This document shows positions 12,801-23,800 of a DNA stretch of 64,000 nucleotides, piece by piece. The translations under genes were made by a program, and so were the position numbers. The notes under the pieces are model-generated. The model ran no database searches and was not told where the DNA came from. It saw only the letters and a list, made by a program, of their open reading frames with translations. Source of the DNA: Metridium senile (lineage: Eukaryota > Cnidaria > Anthozoa > Actiniaria > Metridiidae); contig OX459101.1 in assembly GCA_949775045.1 (NCBI GenBank), positions 13,690,347 through 13,754,346 on the forward strand, in the 5' to 3' direction. The stretch's first letter is position 1. Each line of letters begins with the position of its first letter.

Positions 12801-15800
12801 TAAATGGCATATTTATAGAATAATGCATACTATATACAGTGGTAACTCTATTAAGCGATCACCCATTAAGCGGCCACCCTCTATTAGGCGGCCACAATAA
12901 AAAGTCCCAAAATCTATTCCTATACCTATACTATACCTCTATTCAGCTGCCAACCTCTATTAAATGGCCACTTTGGAAAGTCCCGAGGGTGACCTCTTAA
13001 TAGTACAGGCTGTACTATAGAAAGGCTTTGCATTTAAAGCTGAAGATTTATTGATACAGTTGTTATTGTTTACAGAATGTGAGGCGGGTAGCTTTGGTAG
13101 CATTTAACTCAGCTGCTCACAATAAACCCAGTCTTATTAGGGACTTATTGGACAGTATTCTTCCACAACTCTACAATGAAACAAAGATCAGGGTAAATAC
13201 TTGTTAGTTATTATAGAGCGGAATAAATTGCCACTATTCCTATTCAGAGACAATTAGTCACTATCAAAGTTGTAACAGGTTATTGTTTTCTTTGTATTTG
13301 ATGTTTCTGTTTGAGTGATTGTGACTAAATAGAAACTATTAGGTAGTGAAATATTTTGGTTTTATTCATGTTATAAGAACTTCCTTAAAAGAAATTGAGA
13401 TGGACCTATTGTTCATTTTATCGTTTAGTAACATCTTTTATAACAATAAATGAAGATCATAATGAAGAAACTAACTGAAGTGGTCCAACATTGAATTATG
13501 GCTGTGAGTTTGTAAAACTGTGAAGCTGTGCTGTGGGGAAAGGCTTTAGAGAAGATTAGATGAAAGGGACACACCTTCATGACTAGACTTTACAATATGA
13601 AGAATAGAATTAATATAATTAATGTGAATAGAATTATTATTAATATCCCAAAAAAGTTTTGGTAATTTATAACAGCCTTACAAAGTTGGAAAATATGTAG
13701 AAGATAGTAATGTGTCCACGATAGAAGAAGGTGCAATCATATTACCATCTTAAGGATGTGCCTATTGTTTTGTTTTGCAGAAAGAACTTATTCGAGAAGT
13801 TGAAATGGGCCCATTCAAACATACAGTGGATGATGGGCTGGACATCAGAAAGGTAACCGACAATACTTTGCTGTGTACCGGTGGTATGGGGGGATTGTGC
13901 TATGGATCACTATTGATGAAGTAGCAGGGTCGTGACGAGGGATGCTTCTTGTGATTGATCTCGAATTTTTACACAAAAGCTCACGCATTTCGTTCCCTTG
14001 ATCCCTGGACTTGCTAATTCGATGCCGATCTCTCGTGTAAATCCCTGACTCCAGCTGATTCGGACTATGTGATCCCAGGCATGTTGACCCTGAAGTTGAC
14101 TTCTTGATACTTGGTCAGCTGTTCAATGTACAGTACTTTCTTTTAGAAATACCTCACTTTGTTATTGTTTGTGTTGTAGGCTGCATTTGAGTGCATGTAC
14201 ACCCTACTGGACACATGTTTGGACAGACTAGACATATTTGAATTTCTCAATCACGTTGAGGATGGATTAAAGGACCATTATGATATCAAGGTTGAGTATT
14301 ATTATAATCCCAAAACTATCATCGAACCCTAGTGGTGCAAATCAAAATAGTAATTTGGGTCATAACATTTGCATCCTTGTTATTAAGGTAGAAGTCAACC
14401 TTCACCCTAATCACCAAAGAATGTTGATATCTCCTTTAAGGCGCGATTACATGGTGCTACGGCGTTACGACACAAGTTGCACGAAGCATTGCAGCATGTA
14501 ACCTACGGCGCAATTTGAAAAACAAATTGCGAGACAAGCTGCAGCAATCGTGGCGAAAAGTAGAATTCGTTTCTACTTTTGGCAACGATTGCGTCTCCGT
14601 TGTACCGTGTAGCCACGAACTATGCAACTTGTCTCGCAATTTTCTTGCTCGTTTCGAGACAAGTTGCGGAGAAAATTGCACCGTGTAATCGCGCCTTAAG
14701 TCTGAAGTGCATAAGGGCCATTCCACATGAGACATTAAGATAGTGAAAATTTGAAACGCGTGCTTCAAAAAGAGAGTTAACTGACTAAGGTTCTCAAATG
14801 TGATTTTACTGTAATATCTATTCTATGTGATACTTACTAAGCAAAATAGCCAATTTTCTCAGTTTTGATCTACTGAATTTGAACATTTTAATGTCCGTAA
14901 CATTTGTGTCTTGTCCGTCACGTAAACTTTTCATTGATAAAAAAAAAAAAATAAAATAAATAGATTGTACAAAACAGCTATAAAATATAACTACAACCTC
15001 TTAGTCGTTCAAGGAAGGTTCCTGAGTTTCTGGGATCTTTTTGGATTCGCAGCAATTACAACTTGAAATGTAGGATTAAACAAAGTGATTGTTTTAGCTG
15101 CCGTTATATCCACATCAACATTTTAAATAAATGCTATTTATGAGAGTGTGTATTTCTTTTTTTTTACGGTGGAATGTCCCAATATGTGAATGCCAACCAA
15201 TATTTGCAAAGGAACTTGACACACAAATGTTTGTTAACATCTCGAAGCAAGTTTATGTAGTCCATTACAACACAGTCTGATAGTTCACGTTGCGTCCCTT
15301 TATAGCAACATTGATTAACATGTTAACAACCAATATTAAGTAGTGTATTTTTCTTTCTAGATGCTGACGTTTTTAATGCTAGTAAGACTGGCTTCTCTTT
15401 GCCCAAATATCGTATTACAAAGTAGGTTTGGACTTATATATACGATATTCGTGTCCGATCTGTATGCGATATACAACGGCGAGTCGAAGATGAGCCATTG
15501 TATGTCGCATACAGATGGGACGTGAATATTGTATAGTACTTATGAAATTCATTTGGTTATTTCAGGGGACACTTGTTATTTCAATTCTTGTCTTCTGCAT
15601 ATTGCAACTAAAATGTTTTTCATGTATACCCGTGGTTTTTGACCTGTTATTGGTACGCTTGTTTCATTATCTAGGGGTAGACATTCTTGTAGAGCCTCTC
15701 CGTCAGACTTTACAGACTAAAGTGAAAGCCAATTCTGTCAAACAAGAATTTGAAAAGCAAGATGAATTAAAGAGGTCTGCTTTGCGTGCAGTAGTTGCAT

Positions 15801-16531
15801 TGTTATCTATACAAGACAGTGGTGAGTTTCTTATCAGATTTTGGAGTGCCTATGCTGTTAGACCGTTCAGTGACTTGTAGCTACACTCAATTCAAAATAG
15901 GTTGTCGTCAAAAGGGTCTATGTGACTGGATCGAAAGGAAGCATGGTAAAAATCATCTACATCGCAAATTATTCAAAATTGCTTCGTGCAGTCTTTGGTA
16001 GTAAATAACTAGTTCGACAATGCCAAAGACGTGACAACATCCAAACAGCTCACATTGGAAGTTCTTCAATGTATAAGTGGCATGGATTTGTCCGCTTTTG
16101 TTATTTCTACCCGTTCTTCCTTTTGGTCAAGTCACATATATAGGCATGGAGCCATTCGACTATGTTTTCTGAATTGACTGTATGCTATAGTCTGTGGTTG
16201 TTGTTCTATAGATAAAATATTGTATCATAAGGTGTAGTTACATCTATACATAAATATCAATTGTTCCTTGCATCACTATTTTCGATATATCTAATGCAAA
16301 AGAGTTTTAACAATGTTTCTTTGATTTTGAAAATAACACCACAAAAACTCTGGGTTCTTGACCACAATGTATGTTCACTTTCTAATCTAATTTAATTGTT
16401 TCTTATTGTTAGACAAGAGTCCACTGCTTAATGACTTCCTAGCCCAAATCAAGTCAAGCCCTGAATTGTCTGCCATGTTTGATGCCATTCAAAAAGACTC
16501 TAGCTCCTCCGAAGCAATGGATATGAGTTAA
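415..16531 (+). CDS. CAND1: CAND1 (cullin-associated NEDD8-dissociated protein 1), C-terminal 19 exons, 5' part outside window
   Basis: CAND1 is a HEAT-repeat protein that binds unneddylated cullin-RBX1 and exchanges substrate-receptor modules of cullin-RING ubiquitin ligases. Exons read from AG/GT borders with consistent phase: 415-500, 1537-1593, 3531-3588, 3886-3971, 6285-6341, 6675-6770, 7170-7237, 7324-7418, 8022-8125, 8599-8666, 10129-10243, 10839-10913, 12382-12453, 13076-13192, 13781-13852, 14180-14290, 15361-15421, 15675-15821, 16413-16531 (TAA). They sum to 553 codons, about the C-terminal 45% of the 1,230-residue human protein. Stretches such as [37 protein letters not shown] and [19 protein letters not shown] are nearly identical to vertebrate CAND1, so the family call is firm. 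The exon before 415 ends in phase 1 and was not found in the window. Introns are about 0.1-2.3 kb and full of MITEs. No frameshift or stop was seen, so the gene looks functional. Confidence 0.96.
832..1046. mobile_element. Foldback MITE, arms about 95 bp
   Basis: The sequence from AACAGGTTCCCATTTAAATC is repeated in inverted orientation up to 1046, with a short loop near 926-948. Both arms contain TGTGCTAAACACACAGATCA. The short open frames across it are by-products of the palindrome. It lies in a CAND1 intron. Confidence 0.7.
2795..3090. mobile_element. Imperfect foldback element in CAND1 intron
   Basis: Arms at about 2800-2870 and 3020-3085 are imperfect inverted copies; both contain a GCTACAGTCCACA core. 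A 128-codon minus-strand frame across it repeats its own start in reverse complement, which explains the frame without a gene. Confidence 0.6.
3233..3320. repeat. ATTT/ATTC tetranucleotide microsatellite
   Basis: Alternating TTTA and TTCA units run for about 90 bp. The two plus-strand frames made of repeated I-Y-L-F and S-F-I residues are translations of this repeat. Confidence 0.9.
4355..4500 (+). mobile_element. tRNA-derived SINE-like fragment
   Basis: A B-box-like GTTCGAATCC lies at 4402-4411 and is preceded by an A-box-like stretch (CCGGTTAACGCG). It is followed by a T-rich tail with a long T run. A mature tRNA cannot be folded from it, so a SINE remnant is the better reading. Confidence 0.4.
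4793..4820 (+). ncRNA. Hammerhead-like motif, Penelope-type terminus remnant
   Basis: CCGACGA, then a possible stem (AGGGCTAAAGCTC), then GAAACGTC reproduces the order of the hammerhead core (CUGANGA, stem II, GAAA, then GUC), with one substitution in the first box. Hammerhead motifs are established in Penelope-like element termini. No reverse transcriptase is adjacent, so this is probably a relic and catalysis is unlikely. Confidence 0.4.
7391..7535 (+). repeat. 70-bp tandem duplication including a CAND1 exon 3' end and splice donor
   Basis: 7391-7460 is repeated at 7466-7535 after a 5-bp spacer. The first copy contains the last 28 bases of the CAND1 exon 7324-7418 and its GTAGGT donor; the second carries the same exon end and donor inside the intron. 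Confidence 0.9.
7860..7985 (-). mobile_element. tRNA-derived SINE fragment
   Basis: On the minus strand the order TAGCTAATGTAGTG, TTTGAGAGCAAGAGGTCA, then GATCGATCTCCAGCGGC resembles a degraded tRNA head with A and B boxes of common invertebrate SINEs. It sits in a CAND1 intron. Boundaries are approximate. Confidence 0.4.
9187..9668. mobile_element. GC-rich hairpin repeat followed by a retroposon 3' end with (TTG)n tail
   Basis: TTACATGGGCGCGCGG at about 9191 pairs with CCGCGCGCCCATGTAA at about 9258. It is followed by four ATCGCCA heptamers and, from about 9450, an AT-rich 3' region ending in AATAAAG(TTG)n at 9640-9668, the usual look of a LINE/SINE tail. The two parts may be independent insertions. 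Confidence 0.5.
9784..9811. repeat. AAT microsatellite
   Basis: A short run of AAT/ATA units in the CAND1 intron, probably the tail of an adjoining retroposed fragment. Confidence 0.7.
11380..12079. mobile_element. 700-bp foldback MITE with TTAA target duplication
   Basis: Ends are GGTTACGGTCCAC (11380-11392) and its reverse complement (12067-12079), flanked by TTAA at 11376-11379 and 12080-12083. The inverted similarity runs through most of the element. TTAA duplications are known for piggyBac and Kolobok transposons; the GG end does not match the CCC end usual for piggyBac. No transposase is encoded. It is inserted in the head of the minisatellite that follows. Confidence 0.85.
12084..12282. 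repeat. 30-bp minisatellite in CAND1 intron
   Basis: About six copies of a 30-bp unit containing CTTTTGTTATTGCATATATT lie here, with degenerate copies upstream of the MITE at about 11,330-11,375. Three overlapping open frames of repeated residues are translations of it. It ends about 100 bp before a CAND1 exon. Confidence 0.9.
12837..13012. mobile_element. pogo/Tigger-like MITE with TA duplication
   Basis: CAGTGGTAACTCTATTAAGC starts after TA (12835-12836), and the inverted CAGCCTGTACTATTAAGAGG ends before TA (13013-13014). Internal CTCTATTAAGCGGCCAC-type repeats resemble those of pogo-class MITEs. It is non-coding and lies 63 bp before a CAND1 exon. Confidence 0.7.
14440..14695. mobile_element. 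256-bp MITE with TTAA target duplication
   Basis: GGCGCGATTACATGGTGC and its near-perfect inverted copy bound the element. TTAA is duplicated at 14436-14439 and 14696-14699. Internal arms repeat ACAAGTTGC-type sequence. It is of the same TTAA/GG class as the 700-bp element 2.4 kb upstream. Confidence 0.85.
15437..15541. mobile_element. Short palindromic MITE
   Basis: ACGATATTCGTGTCC followed by CTGTATGCGATATACAA is repeated inverted near 15,503-15,540. The element starts 15 bp after the donor of a CAND1 exon. Confidence 0.55.
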
Positions 16532-16608
16532 ACATACAGACTTTATGTGCATGACTCATCATAACATCTCTCTGTTAACCCTAGTGTTGCTTAGTTTGCT
16601 GTAAAATG

Positions 16609-16614
16609 AATAAA
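16609..16614 (+). promoter_or_regulatory. Candidate polyadenylation signal of CAND1
   Basis: AATAAA lies 78 bp after the CAND1 stop codon, a usual spacing for a short 3' UTR. The cleavage site cannot be placed by eye. Confidence 0.5.
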
Positions 16615-17229
16615 AACACATTGGACCACATTTCAAAAAGCCACCACAATATAAAGATTGTACTTGTGTTGTAACTAGACTTCAAAAGCCTGGATGCAAT
16701 GTCTTTATCTTCAGTTATGCTTGTGCAATGTATTAGATATGATTCACTTTATAACAAGGACTCTGTGGCGTATTCCATGTACCAAGATATCAATACTAAC
16801 AAGGTTGATAAATAGTTCTTATTTTTTGGTATTTTAAAATCTGTTAAGAATGTTGGTCATGTTCTCACCAAATAATAAACATTAAAAGGTCTAAACCAGC
16901 ATTGTTTAGTTGTCTGGTGACATAATAGACAAAATCGGCTAACGCCTTGCTATTTACGTTCTCGCCCAATTCAAATATTTTTGGAATAAGATTCTTTGAC
17001 TTATGTATTTCAATGTCACGTGGAAACTGTTTGGAACAAACGGTTTTGTTCGCAGAGGTTTTGAATTGGGTCAAAACGTACATAGCAATTAGCCGATTTG
17101 GTGGTATATACAAGTGATTTGCTGCCAACTTGATGAACACATTGAAGAAAATATATGACGTGCACCTATGATTTGAGGTAATTTCCTGTAATCAACGTTC
17201 GTCTCGCTTCGATGCAAAGGCCCGGCTAT

Positions 17230-17870
17230 CTTACCCGCCGTTGGGTTACCTGTCATCATCATTCTTTCCCTATTGGTGCGAGAACGTCCTTAAGGGCGAG
17301 CTATTGGAGTCTGAATCTGAATCTCTGAATTTTAATTGGCAATGCTTGTTTGCTTTGAGCTCAAATATGGAGATTGTGTTTATACTGGGAGAGGTCTTCT
17401 TTGTTCAATCCTCTTGTATAGCTTTGAACGTAAAACAGAGACGATGGTTCTCACGTCGTTTAGCAAGTGGAGGCCAATTTAATTTACTAATGTTGCGTTC
17501 TGTATATGGATCCCATGCAGCTACGGCGTATTCTAAAGTAGGTCAAACTAATGAGTGATAAAGTTTGGTCTTAACATCACGGGAACAATGATAGAAATTA
17601 CGTGAAATAAAGTTCAGTGTTTTGCCGGCCTTTTTGGATACATTATCGCAGTGTTCATTGAATCGGAGATCAGATGACAGGGTTACTCCAAGGTATGGAT
17701 TTGATGCAGTTTCTTTAAGAGCAGTTGAACCAAGGAAGTAGGTAGATCTTACATGATTCTTATTGCGAGTGAAGTGAATGACAAAGCATGTATCGCTGTT
17801 GATGCTCATTTGCCATGTTTCTGCCCATTTGACGAATCGCTGCTCCTATAAACTCTTAAAGTTCATTTTT
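17230..17870 (-). pseudogene. LINE reverse-transcriptase C-terminal fragment
   Basis: The minus-strand frame (start near 17,809) reads NPYLGVTLSSDLRFNEHCDN and YHSLVRPTLEYAVAAWDPYT (the latter interrupted by stops), matching the connection region after the RT palm in jockey/CR1/L2-type LINEs (YLG(V)xL and LVxPxLEYAxxxW). Upstream residues KWAETWQMSIN also fit. Frame breaks and a deletion follow. It is dead and 5'-truncated. Confidence 0.75.
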
Positions 17871-18280
17871 TCCATTATCATCCGTCTGGCCTGTTTATCC
17901 ACTCCCAGGATGTCTTCCACTTTTTTCCACAGTTTATACAGTGTGTTGAGTAGCTGGCTCGATAGTCGATTTGAGTTTTTTCACTGAAGATCAACCGTCG
18001 CTGTTCCATGTAAAGATCCCAAGCGCATTTGCGGGACTTAACTCGTCCCGGGCCGCATAGTGAATTGTACTAGACTCGATGTGGTGCGAAGATGAGAGAC
18101 CATAGTGAAGGAGTGCAATATTTTTAGAACACGACTAGATAAACTTCAGATCTTCAAGCAGTCGACGTGTAATTTTTTTTTTTTTTTTATGCACAAAGCG
18201 ACACCAAAACGTTTCCAAAGCATTTCGGGTATTTTTGAAAAATACACCAATCAAATCTATTGATTGATATAAATTTAAAA

Positions 18281-18562
18281 AATAAAGATACACGAGAAAA
18301 ATATCAATTGCCCTGGCGGGAATGATACACCGAACGCACTTTAATTCAATATTTCACTTCGATTCTGTGTTTCCATTTACATGCAGTGCCATTTACCTTA
18401 GAGATATATATCGCCCTGGGACCCCCTAGATATAGCCTATACTTCATTGTCCGACTGCGTATCCCCAGCGTGGTTGGTCGTTGTGGTGTAGGACTAGACC
18501 GCCGAAACCGTGGGTTCGAGTCCCGCCAAGGGCAATTTATATTTTTCTCATGTATCTTTATT
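18281..18562 (+). mobile_element. tRNA-derived SINE with an inverted copy of its 3' part upstream
   Basis: A canonical B box GGTTCGAGTCC lies at 18513-18523, with an A-box-like TGGTTGGTCG near 18,473. The 3' portion at 18522-18562 is present inverted at 18281-18321, so two SINE copies face each other, one nearly deleted. The 80-codon frame across it is not a gene. Confidence 0.6.
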
Positions 18563-18795
18563 TCACTAATTTATCCCACATCATATAAAATACAGCCAAT
18601 CAGAATGCTTGAAAGCCGTTGTATATGAAGTTCTGAACGGTTTACAAAATAATCATTTCACTTGTCCGACTTAAGCCGATTTATTACCGAGAACAAAGGG
18701 AATAGGATTACTTAATTAGAGTTATTACAAATTGCAGCTTAACTTATTACACCGCACATTGGGATTTGAACGTCAGTCGCAAGAGCCTTAGATAA

Positions 18796-19100
18796 TGAGC
18801 TCAAATATTCAGCTTAAAAAAGAGAAGCTTATAAAATAGGTTTTTGTAGAAGTAAAGGGTGCAAAATGTTGCTTGGATTACGATGTTAATTTTGCACCCC
18901 CTACCTAAGTTTAACCTGTTATTAAAACCCACAAATTACAGTTGAAATATTGGCTCCCCACAAAAAATGCCGATTTTTGACAAATTTGAGCTCAAAAAAG
19001 AGAAGCTTAGTTATTGACATTATTAAACATTTGATAGTGCAAACGTTTAGTCAACATTTCATCTTTGATTTGCACCCCCTACCTAACTGAGATCACCTTT
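18796..19100. repeat. Diverged tandem duplication, unit about 190 bp
   Basis: Both units start near GAGCTCAAA with AAAAAAGAGAAGCTTA and end with TTTGCACCCCCTACCTAA. The middle parts have diverged. The origin is not recognised. Confidence 0.6.
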
Positions 19101-19228
19101 TAAAAACTTTTAAAATGTATTTTATTACACGAACTCAAGTATGTACATTAAGGACTCTGATATTAACATCCACAGCGATTTTCTTTGAAAACTAGCGAAT
19201 ATCTTGAAAGTACGAAGCCAACATCTTA

Positions 19229-19579
19229 ATTATTGGCGGGGGGTCTTTTCACAACGAAAAACCCAGGCCTTAACATACTTGAGAAGTTGAGCAATTTTGG
19301 CCTGTTTTCTTTGTAAATTACCTCATTAATATACGCTTCGCCTGATTGAACTTCGCGCTCAAACAGCAGAAAAGACCCGGATGTGTCCAGGCATTCTGTG
19401 CGGTGTGAGAAAAAAAAAATTCGAGCACAGCAAATATTCTGAAAAAAAAAAGATCGTGCAAAATGGAATAAAAAATTTGTGCACATATACTTCGAGTGGG
19501 AAAAAAATATCGTGCAAAAAAAATTGCCCCCCCCCCCCCCCCTCCTCAAAAATCTAATGGTCCGTCCCTTAGTGTTTGT
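19229..19579. repeat. Low-complexity dispersed repeat with poly-C run
   Basis: It contains A-runs interspersed with TCGTGCAAAA-type motifs, a C homopolymer near 19,527-19,541, and the end TCTAATGGTCCGTCCCTTA shared with copies near 304 and 23,702. No coding signal was seen. Confidence 0.5.
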
Positions 19580-20213
19580 GATACAGTGCACACACATACA
19601 CACACGGCATAAACCCGTATAGAAAATAGACTGGAGTACTGTCGGGTTTCGTTAACTGGGACGAGCAACTGGTTATGTCAGACTGTTAGTTGACCCAACA
19701 AACAACCCAATAAAATGTTCTTCCTTTACGTTTCATGGTTTAATTCCTGTTATTTGCATAACTACATTGTGACTAATATTGTTAAGTTTACACCTTAAGC
19801 AACAACCATCAATACAACACAAAATTCATGGTTCTACAAAATGTGAGTATTTGTTGTTGTATTACAATTTAATTCAATGATGCTTGTTGCATGCTTTAGC
19901 CGTGACAACATTTTTCTAAACAAGACTACATGTATATTATCACTAATTATAAAATGGCTATTAGAAATCACACATTCTGGTTGAAGTGCTTCATAAATAA
20001 ATCACTTTTTTAACGTCTCAATCTTCTAGCTGGACACGTATCATGTACCCTACTAGAGTGAAGTCATTTAACCCGTGAAATAGATATTAGACTAATACAC
20101 CTTAGCAGTCTTTAATTCCATTGTTTTCTTTTGTGTCTATTTGACTATTACACCTTGACTATTTAATTTTGTTTCACGGGTTTCATGCTTTCGCTCTAAT
20201 CCGAGACTCAGAC

Positions 20214-20404
20214 CCCGGCTACACGGATCCGGATACTTTTGAAACCGCATACTTTTTGATGCGGATCGGCCTATCGTCCACACGAATCCAGTGAATCCGG
20301 TCACTGAAACCGCATACTTTTGAATAGGAAACGATCAACAGGATTCGTGTGGACGCAAATATTTCTATGCGGTTTCAGCCGGATCGGATTCGTGTAGAAG
20401 AGGC
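20214..20404. mobile_element. 191-bp hAT-like MITE
   Basis: Imperfect inverted ends (CTACACGGATCCGG against CTACACGAATCCGATCCGG) are flanked by CTCAGAC at 20207-20213 and 20405-20411. Internal inverted repeats of GAAACCGCAT type are present. A 7-8 bp duplication suggests hAT, but the end sequence is not decisive. Confidence 0.6.
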
Positions 20405-20419
20405 CTCAGACTCACTACC

Positions 20420-20645
20420 TCTAAGTAAAATATTTTGACACAACTCGGCTCGCATAGTAATTTTTGCGGAGGAAGGAAAACCGGATAATAAGGAGAAAAA
20501 CCCTCGTGGCATAGGAGAGAAAAATACACTAAACAAACTCAACTCACATATAATCCATGCCCGAGCCGGGAGTCGAACCTGGACCACAGCGGTGCGGTGG
20601 GAGGTGCACGGTAAACCACTACGCCATCCATGCACACACCACAGC
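20420..20645 (-). mobile_element. tRNA-derived SINE with intact A and B boxes
   Basis: On the minus strand an exact A box TGGCGTAGTGG (20616-20626) and an exact B box GGTTCGACTCC (20569-20579) lie 36 bases apart. The acceptor-stem halves do not pair, so this is a SINE head rather than a tRNA gene. The body continues to about 20,420. It lies 180 bp past the 3' end of the trefoil gene in the same orientation. Confidence 0.75.
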
Positions 20646-20823
20646 ATGTTGATCAAATATGTCCATTTATTTTTCATAAAAGAAATAGAAAACTTGTACT
20701 ATGTTTGACTTTCATGTGCTGAAAACATCAATTCATAACACTGAACAAAAAAGATATCATTCTTCACCCCTTGCCGCTTCCTTTAATACCTTAAGACGTT
20801 AAACAAGTGATTTATTTATTTTT

Positions 20824-23800
20824 TTAGATAATATCTGCTGCAATAAAAAGAGTACTTGGTCTTGGATAGCCCTTCAAACCAGCTTTCTGTAGCTTTGTAC
20901 TGCCATCCTTCATTGCTGAGATATACAAATCATCACTGCCACTTTTTGTAAGTTTGCACCGATACTGCATTTTACCAAAGAACTGTATGCAATCAAATTT
21001 GAACTCATCTGATATTTCCGGTGTCACCTCATCCCTGGGCATTTCCTAAACGAAACGTTAGGATGAAATTTAAATAGAAATTGAAACTAATATAAGGAAA
21101 TACAGACATTAGAGTTAGCCTAGCTTATCTATAGAAAATTAATATTGATATAAAAATTAATGTTAAGTAATATAATATAATGAATATAAAAATCATACAA
21201 AATTAAATCAGTAATATGAAACAAATTAAAATCCCAGCTGTGTTTTTTTTTTCGATGCGGCCATCTTGTGTGACCACGTTCGTTTGAATAAATTGGATTC
21301 AAAAACTAACAAACCAAAAATAGACACAAACATAGTTAATAGTTAACTATGACACAAACATGCAAAACAAACACTCACACAGAGAAACCAAACTAACAAA
21401 ATAAACACTCACACAGAGAAACCAAACTAACAAAACAAACACTCACACAGAGAAACCAAACTAACAAAACAAACACTCACACAGAGAAACCAAACTAACA
21501 AAACAAACACTCACACAGAGAAACCAAACTAACAAAACAAACCCTCACACAGCCGAGAAACCGAACTAACAAAACAAACAAAAAGACTCAAACAAACAAA
21601 CATATTCAAGCCAAACAAAAAAAAAAAGAAAAGAAAACATAAATAAATGCATGCATGCATGCATGGATGAATAAATGGATATATACAGATAAATGAAAAT
21701 GGATGAATAAAATAATTAATAAATGAATGAATGACGATTAAATTAATCAACTTATGAATACTAATTGATAACGATTTTGTTATACTATTTAAAATAAAGA
21801 TAAACAAAGTATAAAGTACGCCGATTCGAAGTCAGTGACCTGGAAACGTCGTACTATACTTTTAATTGTTAATCTTTATTTTGAATAATTAATGAATAAT
21901 TAACTGAATGAGTATATGAGTTATGTTTTTAAATTTAACTATCCAATTTATACCTCAACGATGATATCCTGGTCTTCCGCTTGGCCTTTGACTACATACA
22001 CTTTACCAGCCGTTAGACTTGGTAGTGTGAACGCAATAAGCCCGAAGTCAGTCGAAGTACCAACATTTACAGCCTTAAATTTAACTGAAAAATAAAACAG
22101 CAAATTGTATCCTTATTGCAGCCTATTGTAATGGATCACTGAGAATTTGCACCGATACGCTGTGCGTAAGCAACTAGCATATTAAAAATAGATTCACACC
22201 TTTTCAGTCAGACATAGAAAGTGTTAGAAGGCCTTCTTCGCGGGAGACGTTTCGAGCGCTAATAAGGGTATGCTTACGCAGGCTAAGAAAGCGTGTGATT
22301 CATAAGAAAACAAAACCAACAACAACAAAACAAAACCAACAACAACAAAACAAAACCAACAACAACAAAACAAAACCAACAACAAGCAAACAAAACCAAC
22401 AACAAGCAAACAAAACAAAACCAACAACAACAAAACAAAACTAACAACAAAAAACAAAACAAACAACAAGAAAACCAAACAAACAACAAGAAAACCAAAC
22501 AAACAACAAGAAAACAAAACCAACAACAAGAAAACAAAACTCTGGTTAATATGTAGGCAATGCAGAGATTTTATTAAAATGAAGTTTTGCTTGACGTTTT
22601 CACTCTTTCATAACTGCGATCACAATTACGTATAACTCACAAAAGAACAAATGAAAATGAGTGATATCTTCGCAGTACAATTTTAGACATATAGTCAATA
22701 ATAGTACCAAAATTTCAGTCAAATCCATATAAAACAACGCCTTTAAGTAGAAAAAGTAGCGCCGAAGTTGAAGTACGAAAGTAGCGCCCGCCGAATGAAA
22801 ATCTACTACAACGAGCGTGACATAGCGTGTTTATTTCAGCATAGTTAATTAACTATAACTATGATTTCAGTGGCTAATAACATGCACAGTGTTAACGTTA
22901 AATTCCTCTATGCACGCTTAGTCTATTTATAGAAAGCTTTTTATATTGTGATTATTGAAAGAAATAAAACATATTTTGTTTAATGTATACGTTAAATTAG
23001 TTTTAAAACGCTTTAAAACAGTTTAAAACAGTTGTTTGGAAGACAAAAATCGTAAATTTAAAAAAATGTTCGATTAAGTTCGGTAATCGAATTTAATCGA
23101 ACACTCACAAAAAAATTCCTGTTCGATTTTGTCTGATTATCCGTCATAATCGAACTTAATCGTTCGATTAAATTCGATTACGTTCGATTAAATTCCATTA
23201 TCGAATTGTTCGATTAGCTACGTCGGGATTTGTATCAATAGAATTCGAAGCCTTTTTAAAGAAATCAGGTATTTTAGCATTAACATTCTGTGTACTTTGT
23301 CCTTTGTTCTTCGCTTTATCTTTCCTCGTTGTGCTGGTCTCTTCAAGCAAAGTATATGAAGGTATTTTCACACACTATGACAAAATAGCAAAATGGTGAT
23401 AAATACCGCTCATTTTCTGTTATTTCAATACTTTTGGTTGTATCATTCTACCAATATACATGTACCTCAACAAATAGATACTTATGATCTCCATGAAAGA
23501 ATTCTTGGGGATTTTTTTATTACAAATTATACACAAAGCAGCATTAAAATTCACGGGGGGCATCGTAACTATAAACGCATGGATCTGAAGGAGGGGTCGC
23601 CAAATACTCAGATTTTCAGTAGGGGGGTACTCGAAAAAAATTAGAATTTGGACAATTTTCTCACCCAGCCCCCTCCCCCAGTTAAATAATGAACGGTCCC
23701 TAATTGACAGATAGACTCGTTATTTTAATCAAAATACAAATACTGCAGATCGCAGTTGTTATGGCAGCTTATAATAAGAGTTTTGGATTATTTTGGATAG

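Noticed and set aside
15515..15880. 121-residue ORF ending past 15,821
   Set aside because: Its middle is a CAND1 exon read through into both flanking introns; the exon has clear splice borders.
16865..17140. 91-residue minus-strand frame downstream of CAND1
   Set aside because: No splice context, no recognised family, and it is embedded near LINE debris; it cannot be supported.
20569..20626. Possible tRNA gene with exact A and B boxes
   Set aside because: Acceptor-stem halves do not pair and a non-tRNA body follows, so a SINE is more likely.
22224..22537. Cysteine/leucine-rich 84- and 101-residue frames
   Set aside because: Pure by-products of the CAA/CAAAA minisatellite.
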